From Notolepis coatsorum (taxonomy: Eukaryota; Chordata; Actinopteri; Aulopiformes; Paralepididae), in NCBI GenBank assembly GCA_963971535.1, contig OZ020585.1, positions 25,814,304 to 25,878,303 on the forward strand: a stretch of 64,000 nucleotides of DNA, in the 5' to 3' direction. The stretch's first letter is position 1, and each line of letters begins with the position of its first letter. Made by a program: the position numbers and the translations under genes. The notes under the pieces are model-generated. The model was not told the origin of the DNA and did no database searches. It saw nothing but the letters and a program-made list of their open reading frames with translations. Below, one piece after another: positions 24,097-36,157 of this stretch.

Positions 24097-25563
24097 ATGG
24101 GAGACAGCGAGAGGAAAAGCTTGGTGTGGGACATCAAGAAGAGCCTGCTCACTCTACCTGCGGATGAACTGTTTCGCATTGCCGAGGCATTGGAACTGAT
24201 ACCAGGACTGGAGACGTCTGACCGAACCCACCTTACCGTAGACGACGTGGAGGGGTGCTTCAACTTTATCAACGACTATCTGTACAGTAAGGTTTTACTG
24301 GAGTTAGAGGATACAGGGTTGTCTTATTTATTACAGATAAAAGATGTAACTGATGGACTTATGCAGAGTGAGGTGGTGGGTCTAGAAGAGGGTAAAACCG
24401 AGGGCCTACGGTCCACCAGTCAAAGTGATGCAGTACCAGTCGACCCCGTTAGCGTCTTTTATGATGTAAGTGAAACCATTGAGGGTGTGCCCACTCCAAA
24501 AGTAAGCAACCAGGTTTTACAGTGCCTGCCCAGTGTACCACCACCCACAGCTCAGGCTGTGCCATTGAATAAGAGTGTAACAGACACCGAAAGTAAACAG
24601 GAAACCCCTGGTGTGTCGCCAGATAAACTAATATCTTTACGAGAACTGTCGTACCTTCACCGCAGGGAGTTTAAGCTCCAGGGAGGTCAGATAGGAGACC
24701 AGGGATCAGACATTAGTTACAACAGTGTCTGCAAACAGATCGACGAAGGTCTGAAGGAGCAATTCAGCGATGCAGAGGTTGTTAGAGCAGTCTTGAGAGT
24801 GATCAAAGCTGGCAGCTTTAAGGATATGTTAATGGTAAAAGACGATTTGACTATCGATGAGCTGAAGGGTTTTCTCCATTCTCACCTCGGTGAACAAAGT
24901 AATACAGAGTTGTTTCAAGAACTCATGTGTACAAAGCAAAAGGATAGTGAAACACCACAGCAGTTTTTGTATAGAGTCATAGGACTCAAGCAGAAGATTT
25001 TACTAGCATCAAAATATGCTGCTACTGACGTTAAGTACAACGAACGAACCGTTCAGGATGTCTTTCTCCACACTGTATATCAAGGTTTAGGACACAAACA
25101 TGATGACATTCGTAGGGAACTCAAACCCTTACTTGAAGACAGAGTACCTGATGAGGCCATTCTCAGACAGATGAAAAAGGTCATGAGCGATGAGAGTGAA
25201 AGACAGCGACGGTTAGGGCCTACCAATCGCAATAGACCCCCCCATGTACATAGTGCAGGTGCTGAGGTGAAGGGAGCACAGTGTCCCCCCCCCACTAGGG
25301 AAGAAAATACAGGGAAGAAACTTAAACTAGACCCGATCCAGCAGTTAACAGAGAAAGTAGAGAAACTTACCAATCTAGTGGATCTCCTGCAACAACCACC
25401 CCAGGTCAGAACAGGGAGGATAAATAGGCAGAGGGACAGGCCATATGGCTGTAGCAAATGTGTAGCACAGAATTTACCTAATTGCCCTCACTGTTTCCAT
25501 TGTGGCGAAGAAGGCCATAGAGCGTTAGGCTGTCAAAAGAGACCACCGCGTCAGGGAAACTGA
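24097..25563 (+). CDS. gag: gypsy Gag polyprotein
   Basis: 488 residues from an ATG in good context (gccATGg), the first long frame after the primer site. Residues 1-90 form a leucine-rich N-terminal region ([13 protein letters not shown]). Residues about 205-380 look like a retroelement capsid, with [16 protein letters not shown] and [20 protein letters not shown]. The C-terminus has CSKC..CPHC followed by a CCHC zinc knuckle (C466, C469, H474, C479) for nucleic-acid binding. Gag would assemble virus-like particles and package element RNA in the cytoplasm. The stop TGA lies directly after the slippery heptamer, so a fraction of ribosomes should continue into Pol. No internal stop or frameshift was seen. 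Confidence 0.9.
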   Translation: MGDSERKSLVWDIKKSLLTLPADELFRIAEALELIPGLETSDRTHLTVDDVEGCFNFINDYLYSKVLLELEDTGLSYLLQIKDVTDGLMQSEVVGLEEGKTEGLRSTSQSDAVPVDPVSVFYDVSETIEGVPTPKVSNQVLQCLPSVPPPTAQAVPLNKSVTDTESKQETPGVSPDKLISLRELSYLHRREFKLQGGQIGDQGSDISYNSVCKQIDEGLKEQFSDAEVVRAVLRVIKAGSFKDMLMVKDDLTIDELKGFLHSHLGEQSNTELFQELMCTKQKDSETPQQFLYRVIGLKQKILLASKYAATDVKYNERTVQDVFLHTVYQGLGHKHDDIRRELKPLLEDRVPDEAILRQMKKVMSDESERQRRLGPTNRNRPPHVHSAGAEVKGAQCPPPTREENTGKKLKLDPIQQLTEKVEKLTNLVDLLQQPPQVRTGRINRQRDRPYGCSKCVAQNLPNCPHCFHCGEEGHRALGCQKRPPRQGN

Positions 25564-25597
25564 GGCCGGTCACTGCAAGAGGACAACCATTGACCGG
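25554..25597 (+). promoter_or_regulatory. -1 programmed ribosomal frameshift signal
   Basis: The heptamer GGGAAAC (25554-25560) is in the gag phase G GGA AAC and is followed immediately by the gag TGA (25561-25563). After a 5-nt spacer, CCGGTCA (25566-25572) pairs with TGACCGG (25591-25597) in a 7-bp stem with an 18-nt loop. The pol frame is -1 relative to gag and is open across the heptamer. Heptamer, spacing and stem together match retroviral frameshift sites. Confidence 0.85.
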
Positions 25598-28500
25598 TTC
25601 CCCTTTACTGTCCCAACCTGACAACCGTCGTACTAGTGAGCCTGAGAAGGAAAAAGTAAGAGAGGAGAAAACTGCACCTAGAACAGGAACCAAGACGGTA
25701 AACCAGATACAGAAGCACACAGACCCCCCTAATTTACCAAACACTAAGAGTGAATGCCTCGCCAAGCTCGTAGGGAGAAGAGCTCTCACCCATTGTAACC
25801 TAAACGGTTTAGCAGTCCAAGCCCTGCTTGATACAGGGGCCCAAGTAAGCATGATTGACAGAACTTGGAAGAATAGATACTTACCTGACATGCCAGTCAG
25901 ACCCCTTAGCGAAATCATCGAAGAAGAAGAGGAGTTGAAAGTCTACGCGGTAAACGGTGAGGTCCTCCCATTTGATGGTTGGGTGGCCCTTACGGTGAAC
26001 TTAAAGGGGAATGAAGATCCTAACCTGTCAATCACTGTGCCTTTCCTTGTAAGCAGCCTTGTCCTTGAGAGACCCCTACTGGGTTTTAATGTGCTGGAAG
26101 TGATGATACAAGAACAACCTGGAAGACTGATCCCAACTCTCACCAGCCTGCTCTGTAACGCCATGGTGATACCAGCCGAGAAGGCAGAACTCCTGGTGAG
26201 TTATATCCAGACTGACAGACCCCCTGTCCAGGTTGGTCGCCTACGAACAGGTAAACAAGCCACTGTCATCCCCGCCGGTCAAGTGGCCTGGGTCAAGTGC
26301 CAAATCCCCCCCCACGTGGACCTGTCTGACCCCACCTTCCTGTTCGAACCAGATGACAGCAGTTTAGCGCTGGCAGAACTGGATGTTGGAGAAGGCCTGC
26401 TGCAAGCGCAAAACCCCAGGAAGCCGTATGTCACCGTGCCTGTGGGAAACAACACAAGGCATAACGTCACTCTCTCCAGGAAGACAGCTCTGGGCAGCAT
26501 CCATTGTGTTGGGAAAGTCATCACGACAGACTCCCCACGGCAGACCCCCATCCCAACCTACTCACCTGAAATCTCCCAGCCCACGGTACCCCCCAACCGT
26601 GCTGCTACAACGTCGGCTGTGCCCAGCTCCATCCTGTTCAAACCCCCCGTCGATCTCAGTCACCTCGACGACGAACAACAGACAATAATCAACCGGATGC
26701 TTTGTGAAGAGGCTGGGTCCTTTGCACAAGACAGTGGTGACATTGGGTGCATCCCGAGCCTGCAGATGACAATCGCTCTCCATGATACTGTCCCGGTCCA
26801 GAAGACGTACTCATCAGTACCAAAGCCACTGTTTAAAGAAGTAAAAGAGTACATACAGGAACTGTTAATGAAAGGTTGGATAGTCAAGTCAAAGTCTCCA
26901 TATTCTGCCCCAGTAGTCTGCGTCAGAAAGGAGGACGGCAGCCTACGGCTATGCATCGACTACCGCCTCCTGAACAAAAAGACTGTGCCCGATCGTCATC
27001 CACTACCTAGAATACAAGACCTGACTGACACGCTTGGAGGCTATACCTGGTTTAGTATCCTAGACCAAGGGAAAGCCTACCACCAGGGCTTCGTCGCCGA
27101 GGGTTCACGACCCTTCACCGCCTTCATCACTCCTTGGGGTCTTTACGAGTGGGTGCGCATCCCATTTGGACTCTCGAATGCCCCTGCAACGTTCCAACGG
27201 AGCATGGAGGAGATGCTAGGCCCCCTCAGGGACGAATGCTGTATCCCGTATCTTGACGACGTACTCTGTTACGCAAAGACATTTGAAGAACATGTAGAGA
27301 CCCTCCGCAAGGTTCTCCAAGCCCTTCAACGTCACGGAGTGAAATTGAGACCTGAGAAGTGTGACCTCTTCAAGCAAGAAGTCAGATACGTGGGTCGCCT
27401 TGTGTCAGCAGAAGGGGTCAAGATAGACCCACGAGACATTGAAGCCGTGAAAGCCCTGTCAAGTAAGACACCCAGAACTGTCGGCGAAGTGAGGAAAATA
27501 ACAGGATTCCTGGGATATTTCCGTTCATACATTCAGGATTTTTCCCGAATTGCCAGACCCATCTACGAGCTACTCCAAATCAAGCCAGGGAAGACCCCAG
27601 CCCCAGCGCGGAGTAAGAACATCAAACGCCCCCAGTTGCCCTCCAGAGAGCCCATAGAGTGGACCACGGAACAGCAGAGAGCACTTGAACAACTGATTGA
27701 CCTTCTCACAAACCCCCCTGTCTTGGCATATCCTGATTTCAACCTACCCTTCAGGTTGCACACGGATGCCTCCGACCAAGGCCTGGGAGCTGTTCTGTAT
27801 CAACATCAAGATGGAAAACTGAGAGTCATCGGGTACGGGTCAAGAACATTGTCACCAGCCGAACGAAATTACCATATGCACAGTGGGAAACTGGAGTTCC
27901 TTGCATTGAAATGGGCTGTGTGTGTGAAATTCCGTGACTACCTGTATTATGCCCCACACTTTACTATCTACACCGACAACAACCCGTTGACCTATGTAAT
28001 GAGTACTGCCAAGCTCAATGCAGTCGGTCATCGGTGGGTTGGAGAACTGGCAGACTTCCGGTTTGACATCAAATACAGACCCGGAAAGTCCAACATAGAT
28101 GCAGACACACTTTCCCGCCTTCCCCTGGATATGGAGAGATATGAAAGGACCTGCACAGAAGAGCTCTCTAATGAAGCAGTACGAGCAACGTGGGAAGGAA
28201 GCCAAGCAGCTGAAAGGAAAGACGTGGCATGGGTTGCGGCGCTCAACATCGCGTCCCCAGACTCAAACCAGCAGTCTCACCCACACCTACAAACAATCAG
28301 CCACGATGAACTGGTGAAGGCCCAAAAAGAGGACCAAGCCATCAACACGATCAGGGAGTTGAAAGAGTCGAACACGAAATTGTCAGATGACGTACGAAGA
28401 ACCGTAAGCGCAGCAACCCGAAAGCTACTTCATGAATGGAGCAGATTACATATTGAAAATGATCTCCTTTACAGAAAGACCAATCAATACCAACAGTTGG

Positions 28501-30428
28501 TCCTCCCTGTAAAATATAGAACACTTGCCCTGAAACATCTACATAATGAGATGGGTCATGTTGGAACAGAAAGAGTGATCCACCTCGCAAGAGAAAGATT
28601 CTACTGGCCTTTCATGTCCAGAGAGATTGAAGAATATGTGACCCGAAGATGTCCTTGTATCAAGTCTAAGAAGCCGGTCACCCATGTCCGAGCTCCCATG
28701 GGCAGCATTACCTCCAACTTCCCATTAGAACTTGTGTGTATCGACTATCTACATCTGGAAACCAGTCGTGGAGGGTATGAATATATCCTAGTGGTGGTCG
28801 ACCATTTCACGAGGTTTGCCCAGGCATACCCCACCAAGAACAAGAGTGGGAAAACAGCTGCAGAGCGTATCTTTAATGACTTTATACCCAAATTCGGTTA
28901 TCCCTCGAAATTACATCACGACCAGGGTCGAGAATTTGAGAATAAACTGTTCCAAGCACTGCAACGGCTGTCTGGGGTCGGCCACTCTAGAACATCACCC
29001 TACCATCCACAGAGCAACCCAGCGGAGCGGCTCAATCGGACCATACTACAGATGTTGAGGACATTGACTGAAAATGCGAAATTGCGGTGGAAGGACCACC
29101 TCCCGCATGTGTTACACGCGTACAACTGTACCAAACATGAATCAACGGGTTACTCACCCTTTTTCCTCCTCTACGGTCGTCATCCACACCTCCCTGTTGA
29201 CCTGTTGTTTGGGTTAACGAAGAAAGAGGAACCGTACTCACCCAGAGGATACGCGGAGCAATGGGCTGAGAAGATGTCTGAAGCCTATCGGATTGCTTGC
29301 GAACATAGCAAAAAGTCCAGTGCAAGAGGAAAAGTAACTTATGACAAGAAAACAAAAGGAGTAGTGCTGCAGTCAGGAGACAGAGTTCTGGTGAGAAACC
29401 TCAATCAGCGTGGAGGACCAGGCAAGTTGAGATCGTACTGGGAGAAGGCGATCTACGTGGTCAAAAGCCAGCTCGCTGAGAGTCCAGTATACATTGTCTG
29501 CCTTGAACATGGAGACCAGAAAAAGACCAGAACACTACACCGAAATCTCTTACTGCTGGTAAATGATTTGCCCGTGGAAATGACTCCACCACCAGCCAGA
29601 ACTGTCCCTGCGAAGAAAACGAATGACAGACCAAGACAAGGAAGAATGTCAGACACACAAAGACAAGTAGAGACAAGGGACAGCAATGACAGTGATTCGG
29701 ATGATGACAGTGACAGAGGATACTGGCTAAGGATACCTGTTGAAAGGACAGAGGAAAGATCACTTGGACACCGTGAACGACGACCTGAAGTCATGCCAGG
29801 CCTGCGCCCTGAGAGTGAAGACGACAGGGGAGGAAACATGGATGGGAATTTGCCTGTCTTGGCCAGACCGGAGGGAGATGTTAGTGAATCAGGGGAAGAA
29901 GAAGAAAGGGAGACCCCCCGAGCTCACTCTCCAATACCCCAAGCTCACTCTCCAATACCCCAACCCCACTCCCAAGCTCACTCTCCAATACCCCAACCCC
30001 ACTCCCAAGCTCACTCTCCAATACCCCAACCCCACTTCCAAGCTCACTCTCCAATAGCCCAACCCCAACCCCAAGCTCACTCCCCCGTAGCCCAGCTCAA
30101 TCTCCGAACCCCTCCACTCTCGCCGGTAGAACAGGTCCAGTCAGAGGTTAGGAGGTCTGCCCGTGACAGAAGGCCTAAACAATGTCTCACGTATGATATG
30201 CTAGGTGAACCGTCAGTGCAGAACAAGGTGACCGTGAATTCAGTAGTACAGTGGCCACCGATGGTGCCCGCACCACACCACAGTCCACTACCACGTCAAT
30301 TGATACCCTTCGTAATGCCATGGTTGCATTCAATTTTTTACAGCCTTCCACAACATGGCCAGTATGCTTACCGTCCAGCCGTCACCCACGGTCCGCCCAT
30401 GGGAAGTTTGTTAGGGGTCCACGCCTGA
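25590..30428 (+). CDS. pol: gypsy Pol polyprotein: protease, RT, RNase H, integrase
   Basis: About 1612 residues open (the first listed codon is TTG, so translation most likely enters by frameshift from gag, and the frame extends upstream into gag). Residues 81-83 are the aspartic protease DTG. RT has the catalytic YLDD at 554-557. RNase H shows TDAS (D726). Integrase has HX4H (H985, H990), a CPC pair (C1021, C1023) in place of the usual CX2C, and catalytic D1052, D1111, E1146 (DD35E). After integrase come a GPY-like region and an acidic tail with about five His/Pro/Gln-rich tandem repeats (AHSPIPQ, 29925-30100). The domain order identifies Ty3/gypsy. No stop or frameshift was seen. Confidence 0.95.
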   Translation: MTGSPLLSQPDNRRTSEPEKEKVREEKTAPRTGTKTVNQIQKHTDPPNLPNTKSECLAKLVGRRALTHCNLNGLAVQALLDTGAQVSMIDRTWKNRYLPDMPVRPLSEIIEEEEELKVYAVNGEVLPFDGWVALTVNLKGNEDPNLSITVPFLVSSLVLERPLLGFNVLEVMIQEQPGRLIPTLTSLLCNAMVIPAEKAELLVSYIQTDRPPVQVGRLRTGKQATVIPAGQVAWVKCQIPPHVDLSDPTFLFEPDDSSLALAELDVGEGLLQAQNPRKPYVTVPVGNNTRHNVTLSRKTALGSIHCVGKVITTDSPRQTPIPTYSPEISQPTVPPNRAATTSAVPSSILFKPPVDLSHLDDEQQTIINRMLCEEAGSFAQDSGDIGCIPSLQMTIALHDTVPVQKTYSSVPKPLFKEVKEYIQELLMKGWIVKSKSPYSAPVVCVRKEDGSLRLCIDYRLLNKKTVPDRHPLPRIQDLTDTLGGYTWFSILDQGKAYHQGFVAEGSRPFTAFITPWGLYEWVRIPFGLSNAPATFQRSMEEMLGPLRDECCIPYLDDVLCYAKTFEEHVETLRKVLQALQRHGVKLRPEKCDLFKQEVRYVGRLVSAEGVKIDPRDIEAVKALSSKTPRTVGEVRKITGFLGYFRSYIQDFSRIARPIYELLQIKPGKTPAPARSKNIKRPQLPSREPIEWTTEQQRALEQLIDLLTNPPVLAYPDFNLPFRLHTDASDQGLGAVLYQHQDGKLRVIGYGSRTLSPAERNYHMHSGKLEFLALKWAVCVKFRDYLYYAPHFTIYTDNNPLTYVMSTAKLNAVGHRWVGELADFRFDIKYRPGKSNIDADTLSRLPLDMERYERTCTEELSNEAVRATWEGSQAAERKDVAWVAALNIASPDSNQQSHPHLQTISHDELVKAQKEDQAINTIRELKESNTKLSDDVRRTVSAATRKLLHEWSRLHIENDLLYRKTNQYQQLVLPVKYRTLALKHLHNEMGHVGTERVIHLARERFYWPFMSREIEEYVTRRCPCIKSKKPVTHVRAPMGSITSNFPLELVCIDYLHLETSRGGYEYILVVVDHFTRFAQAYPTKNKSGKTAAERIFNDFIPKFGYPSKLHHDQGREFENKLFQALQRLSGVGHSRTSPYHPQSNPAERLNRTILQMLRTLTENAKLRWKDHLPHVLHAYNCTKHESTGYSPFFLLYGRHPHLPVDLLFGLTKKEEPYSPRGYAEQWAEKMSEAYRIACEHSKKSSARGKVTYDKKTKGVVLQSGDRVLVRNLNQRGGPGKLRSYWEKAIYVVKSQLAESPVYIVCLEHGDQKKTRTLHRNLLLLVNDLPVEMTPPPARTVPAKKTNDRPRQGRMSDTQRQVETRDSNDSDSDDDSDRGYWLRIPVERTEERSLGHRERRPEVMPGLRPESEDDRGGNMDGNLPVLARPEGDVSESGEEEERETPRAHSPIPQAHSPIPQPHSQAHSPIPQPHSQAHSPIPQPHFQAHSPIAQPQPQAHSPVAQLNLRTPPLSPVEQVQSEVRRSARDRRPKQCLTYDMLGEPSVQNKVTVNSVVQWPPMVPAPHHSPLPRQLIPFVMPWLHSIFYSLPQHGQYAYRPAVTHGPPMGSLLGVHA
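29925..30100 (+). repeat. in-frame minisatellite in pol C-terminus
   Basis: Tandem units built on gctcactctccaatacccca + accccactccca encode [11 protein letters not shown] repeats. Units stay in frame, so length variation would change only the tail of Pol. Confidence 0.9.
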
Positions 30429-30500
30429 GGGTGATATTGGATGGGTGTATTTAGTGATTTTCGGAAATGTCAGGAGCCATTTTTTTAAGGTCAGGGAGTG

Positions 30501-31212
30501 TGTGATGCCCACTAGAAGTGGTATCATGTTAATATCTTTAGATTATGTGTCAAAACAGTGTGAACATATGGGTACAGGATTACCTCCATCAGAAACAAGT
30601 TAGAAGAGTCATTTATATGTAATGGGAGACATTAACATAATCTGGTCAATAGGTGGCGGTATAGGACTGGTGTTTAGTGACTTCGCCTTCCAGGGACCCG
30701 TTACTGTGTGCTTAGGAACGCACGAGGCAATCTCAGCCTCACAACCGGGAGGAGCCAGAGTCAATAACATCGTGTCTGCACCTTTCCTTTGTCAAATGAT
30801 TAACTACAACCTGTTTCATAGGTGGGTAATATACTACAAAACACACATAAAGGTTAACAAGGATACATGCAATGTCGAGGGTTCAAATGAAGTAACTATT
30901 GTCGATGTTTGAGTCAAGTTTAAGAAGTTTAAGACGACAGGTAACGTGGTTGAGAAGCAGACCGTCTATTGATGGCGCCACGTTTCGTTGGTACATTTAA
31001 ATAGTGTTGGAACACAATTGTCCATTTAAGCACTAACGTGTCGAAGTTAAGTATCTCCAAGGGGATTATAAAGGTTTATGTTTTGAAATACATACTGTGT
31101 TGGGTTGAATTGCTGTGTAGTAAATGTGTATATTGTGTACAAGATGGTTAGAGGGAAAGTACTTTAGCTTACCCTACCAAGAAGGTAGCTAAACACCGGG
31201 GCTGTACCACAT

Positions 31213-31295
<83 letters not shown>

Positions 31296-32145
31296 TGCGC
31301 CCTCAGTTAAATGTAAATATAAATCTATTCCCTTGAGTTATACCATGGTCACGGTTTAGCAAATTCCTAGTAGGGTTGAGAACGGCCCGATACAAATATA
31401 TATATAAATGTACTTTCAGTGCACATTTGAGTTTCAATAGAACTTGAGACAGGAACACAACTATGGATAACACTGAGGTGTGGAGGTATTTTGGTATACT
31501 AGAGAATTGTGGATATGACTGATGATAAGTGATTGATGATAAAGGTAACACTTATTGGTGATTTAAGGAATTGTTTGACAGACAATGAGAATGACAGTGT
31601 TGGTTAAAAGACATACTATGGTCCCTTCCAACATGCCTAGACATGTCTAGACAGAGGTTAACAGGATAATGTTTCTCTTCTCACGTGCTTATATTTAAGA
31701 CGCCAAATATGTATAAAGACATAAGTAATCACAATGTACAGTATATAATACTGGATAACTACATTTAAAAGGAAAATGCTATTGAAGTGAACCAGGGTAT
31801 CCTAAAAGGGTAGAATGTGTGTTGCAATGATGAATATGCTTTTGAATTAATAACAAGTATGGGATTATAATTGAATGTATTGAAGTAATGTAACTAAATG
31901 ATACAATGATTATACAATGATGATACAATGATGATACAATGATGATACAATGATGATACAATGATGATGATGATTGATTGATTATTCTATTGAATGAATA
32001 AATGTTGTTGAAATATACAACCGGGAGGAGCCAGAGTCAATAACATCGTGTCTGCACCTTTCCTTTGTCAAATGATTAACTACAACCTGTTTCATAGGTT
32101 AAACATATATCTGCTATCAGGTGCCATATCCTGGTACCTGTAACA
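30501..32145 (+). repeat. gypsy 3' LTR (1645 bp)
   Basis: Same termini and internal features as the 5' LTR, with the shorter CT run (31213-31293), the 83-bp duplication at 30741-30823 and 32017-32099, and the small frame at 30622-30912. The preceding aaggtcagggagtg (30487-30500) is a moderate purine-rich stretch that may be the polypurine tract. Confidence 0.95.
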
Positions 32146-32149
32146 CGTG
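32146..32149. other. gypsy target-site duplication, right
   Basis: cgtg, matching 22116-22119. LINE endonuclease coding resumes directly after it on the minus strand. Confidence 0.8.
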
Positions 32150-33060
32150 CAATATGGGAGCTACTAAAATTAGGGGCAGAAAGTCCTTAGGTTTAAGCCA
32201 TGTCTCAGTGAGGCCCAATAAGTCGAGACAATGGTCTGTTATCAATTAATTTACCAAAAGAGCTTTGGTTGGCAGAGAGCGAATTTTGATAAGGCCAACC
32301 TTCACTCACTCTGTATATTTAACAGCGTGATTTTCAGCCATGCGGGTAGGTTTAATCGCAATTAAGTTGGCATGGACGAGCTGGGTAAAGCGGAGCGTAA
32401 CGAGATATTCTAGTTTTGATTGGATATACCGGGTTAAGGATAGAGATAGAAAGAGAGGAGGGGGGAGCCTGGTGGAGGAGGGACCCAGCATGGTTAGGAA
32501 AAGTATAGGGATTGGCAGGCTCCATCGGTTTAGCATGACTAGCAGGCTCGCTACGAGCCTGTACCCTGGCATGCTTGTGGGATGGCTGTCAGCCCGAAGT
32601 TCTATGTTTCCGGTCCAGTTCCCTACTCCCACTCGCTGCGGATCTCAGAGCCATGTCCATACCCACGGAGAGCAGCCAGGCTCCATTCCAGTTGGGATGA
32701 AGGCCATCCCTAGCAAAGAGCTCCGGACGTCTCCAGAAAACATTGTCTATATATGGAATCGTATTTAGGCAACAGTAACCCTTCAGCCAGATATGAAGTT
32801 CACGGATCCTGCTGTACTTGCCATCCCCATACCGAGGGGAGGGAAAGGGACCAGAGATAATACAGGCTTTCTTAAAAGACTGGACTGTGGAGATCAGGGC
32901 CCTAAAGTCCTCCCTCAATATCTCAGACTGTTGATACTTAATGTCATTAGACCCGGAGTGGATGATGATGGATGATGCCTGAGGAACCCGGGAGTTGAAC
33001 CCGGGACGGCCGTGTTGCGATGCAGTGCAGTATGTGGTGTGCTACTTGAGCGCCCCCTCT
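32150..33060 (-). pseudogene. L2/CR1-like LINE segment a: esterase-type ORF1 and start of endonuclease
   Basis: Minus strand, from right to left. The ORF1 part shows IIIHSGSNDI (block III of SGNH/GDSL hydrolases, about 32940-32960), ISGPFPSPRYGD, WLKGYC, and DGLHPN (block V, 32691-32708). The last has the Asp-x-x-His catalytic pair expected for the esterase domain carried by CR1/L2-type ORF1 proteins. Further on, the beginning of ORF2 reads ITDHCLDLLGLTETWLKPKD-like, the N-terminal part of the endonuclease, and breaks at the gypsy insertion. The 5' end of ORF1, including the Gly-Asp-Ser block, is not recognisable, so the LINE is 5'-truncated near 33060. Confidence 0.8.
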
Positions 33061-33624
<564 letters not shown>

Positions 33625-33964
33625 TTCAAATGTATTGTCATGATACAGCACAAGTACAGTACAATGAAAAGAAGTTCGGAATCCAACCAGAGTGCAAATG
33701 TAGCAGTAAACAGCAATATAGAATATACAATGTACAGGTGGTTAAACTGGGTACAAAATATACAAATTAGTACTACTGAGTGTAGTGCTAATCAGATGTA
33801 TGTGTTGTAGTATAATAAATAAAAGACAATATGACTACTACTGGCCAGCAGCATACTAGTAAGAGTAGAATATGTACAGATATAGATATAGTAAAGGACT
33901 ATGTGCAGGTATGTACAGACAGGTGAGGATAGGTATATATACCCCAAAGTATACCCCAAAATAC

Positions 33965-34910
33965 CCCAAAGTTTCAATCCTACCTCACCACCCGGACACA
34001 GTTCATCACCATCGGTGATTCCAGCTCCACCCCGGCCCCAGTCAACCAAGGCATCCCCCAAGGTTCTGTACTTGGCCCAATCCTGTTCACCATCTACATG
34101 CTTCCCCTCGGTCAGATCATCCGCCGCCATGACCTCAGTTTCCATTCCTACGCTGACGACACACAACTATACCTCTCCACCAAACCATTCACCCAGCTCC
34201 CCCCACGCTCCCTTGTCAACTGCCTCCACGAAATAAAAACCTGGATGTCATCTAACCTCCTCAAACTGAACAACAATACAACTGAGCTCATGGTTGTGGC
34301 ACCCAAGGCCCTGCTCCGGAAAGTTGGAGTTCTCACCCTGGAAATAGACGGCTGCTCCATCTGCCCCTCCCCAAAGGTCCGCAACCTGGGCATCATCCTG
34401 GACCCAGTCAGTTCTGTCACCAAATCCGCCTTCTATTACCTCAGAAACATCTCCAGACTCCGACCATCACTCTCCGACCCCACAGCTGAGACCCTCATCC
34501 ATGCCTTCGTCTCCTCCCGCTTGGACTACTGCAACGGGGTCCTTTCCGGGGTTCCAAGCAAAACCCTGAACAGGCTCCAGTATGTTCAAAACTCAGCTGC
34601 CAGGGTTCTCACCCACACCAAACCCTGCCAGCACCTACAAAACCCTCCTGCTCACATACAAGTCCCTTCATGCTCTGGCACATCAGTACCTCACTCCTCC
34701 ACCCCCACACTCAGTCACGGTCCCTGCGATCCTTGGACACTGGTCAGCTCGCCATTCCCCGAACCCCGACCTTTGGGGACAGAGCTTTCAGCGTGACAGC
34801 TCCCACCCTCTGGAACTCCCTCCCCGCAGAACTCCGTAACGCCCCAACTCTGGACTCCTTCAAAAAACTCCTCAAAACTCACCTCTTCAACATGGCCTTT
34901 GACCTCTAAC
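33965..34910 (+). pseudogene. L2 LINE reverse transcriptase C-terminal half
   Basis: Plus-strand coding starts within RT: QGIPQGSVLGPILFTIYM (motif B, about 34040-34095), SFHSYADDTQLYLS (catalytic YADD, about 34140-34175), WMSSNLLKLNNNTTELMV, then SRLDYCNGVLSGVPSKTLNR (about 34515-34575). A frameshift near 34620-34670 moves the end into another frame, where PRTPTFGDRAFSVTAPTLWN and LKTHLFNMAFDL close the protein. It is 5'-truncated and frame-shifted. The sequence is typical of fish L2 (Maui-like) elements. Confidence 0.88.
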
Positions 34911-35031
34911 TTCCTACGTTGAATGTTGTGTCTGTCCACCATGTTTGTTATTGTTGTTTTTCACCCTATGTAAAGCGACCTTGGTTTTTATGACAAGCGC
35001 TATATAAAACCAAGTTATTATTATTATTATA
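34911..35031 (+). mobile_element. L2 3' UTR with (ATT)n tail
   Basis: After the coding end, taaagcgaccttggttttta + tgacaagcgctatataaaac leads into tattattattattat, the classic L2 3' end in fishes. Confidence 0.88.
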
Positions 35032-35415
35032 TATTAGGGATATTCGATATTGGCTTTTTTACCGATACCGATATACCGATATTGTCCAACTCTTAATTTC
35101 CGATACCGATATCAACCGATATCAACCGATACCGATATATGCAGGGTCCCCCCCCCCGCGCCAAAAACGGAATCATTTCAGGTAATTAACATTACATATC
35201 TCTTGTTGTGGAATTAACAGAACATTATGCATACTTTTGACAATAAATTAAATCAGAATTAGTTCTTACTTGCTTGCCTGGGTAAATAAAGGTTAAATAA
35301 ATGTAACAAATTAAAATGAAAAAAATATATATATTTTTTTTTAAACCGATACCGATATTTTCCGATATCACATTTCAATGCCAATATCGGTAGTCCGATA
35401 ATATCGGACACCCCT
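35032..35415. mobile_element. hAT-like MITE (ccgatatcgg family)
   Basis: Left end tagggatattcgatattggc, right end ccgataatatcggacacccct + a, with many ccgataccgatat repeats inside. This is a familiar fish non-autonomous hAT-like family. Flanks attatata and attataac agree at about 6 of 8 positions, consistent with a degraded 8-bp duplication. Confidence 0.65.
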
Positions 35416-35574
35416 ATTATAACAGAGCTATGGGTTAAGTGCAGGTGTACAAGCAAGTATATAGAGGGTTATATGCAGGTACAGTATGTTCAGACAAATA
35501 TGGGTAGATATAAAAAATATAAATGTAAATATGCATATACAGTACTCTTGTGCATGCTATCATACAGATTATAT

Positions 35575-36152
35575 TCTTAAATTGTTTCTAACCATAGCAA
35601 AAGCTATTACTTCAAAAATATCATTGTTTTATCTCGCCTCAGATTGAGGTGATGCATGTGTTCCAGTACTGGATATTTACAAGACCTTCGAGATTGAAAA
35701 TCTTAACAGGATTCCAGAGGAATTCAAAAGATCTATTGGCAAGCTTGCCAGTGCTCATCAAATGATTTATACTGCACAGGTGTGGATACTTCCAGAAGCT
35801 GCACGCCTCAAAACATTAGAGTCTAGATAAATAGATTGAGTCATGTCGCATGAGCCACTTAAAATGTCCTGACCTCGGGGAGAGCACAATTCTTGTAGAA
35901 AAACGTTGCTAACAAAAACAGCGTCTCCTGTGGTCTCCTGCCAAAGGCAACGACTTTTCCATGTGCCCCTTCTGCACGCATGCATGCTGCCCCGATCCAG
36001 AGGATAGAGGGAAGTAGACTTTACAGTCCATTTGAATGAAGAAATATGACTTGAGTGGTAGGATTTGACGCACGCTACAAACATTCACACTGGATGTTAG
36101 CTTATTCGTTAGCATCACAATGTATGTGAAGTACAGACAGAACTGATGCATG
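35575..36152. other. no recognised feature
   Basis: Sequence left of the BEL/Pao insertion. No domain or repeat recognised. It is contiguous with 45268 onward if the BEL/Pao element is removed. Confidence 0.5.
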
Positions 36153-36157
36153 CCTCT

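Larger units (their letters stand above)
22120..32145 (+). mobile_element. full-length Ty3/gypsy LTR retrotransposon (10.0 kb)
   Basis: Order: 5' LTR, tRNA-Pro type primer site, gag, -1 frameshift signal, pol (protease-RT-RNase H-integrase), 3' LTR. Both LTRs run TGTGATGCCC..CTGTAACA and are flanked by cgtg. The two LTRs differ in my reading by two substitutions (near 22297/30678 and near 23236/31603) and by 14 bp of CT-repeat length, about 0.1 percent divergence. Both large frames are intact. There is no env between pol and the 3' LTR (72 bp). It is inserted in the endonuclease region of the L2 LINE, opposite in orientation. It appears very young and potentially active. Confidence 0.95.

Noticed and set aside
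30429..30500. Search for an env gene after gypsy pol
   Set aside because: Only 72 bp separate the pol stop from the 3' LTR.
32990..33060. tRNA-like B box (gggttcaactccc) on the minus strand
   Set aside because: It lies in sequence that reads through in the LINE ORF1 frame into the GSND motif, and no matching A box or acceptor pairing was visible.
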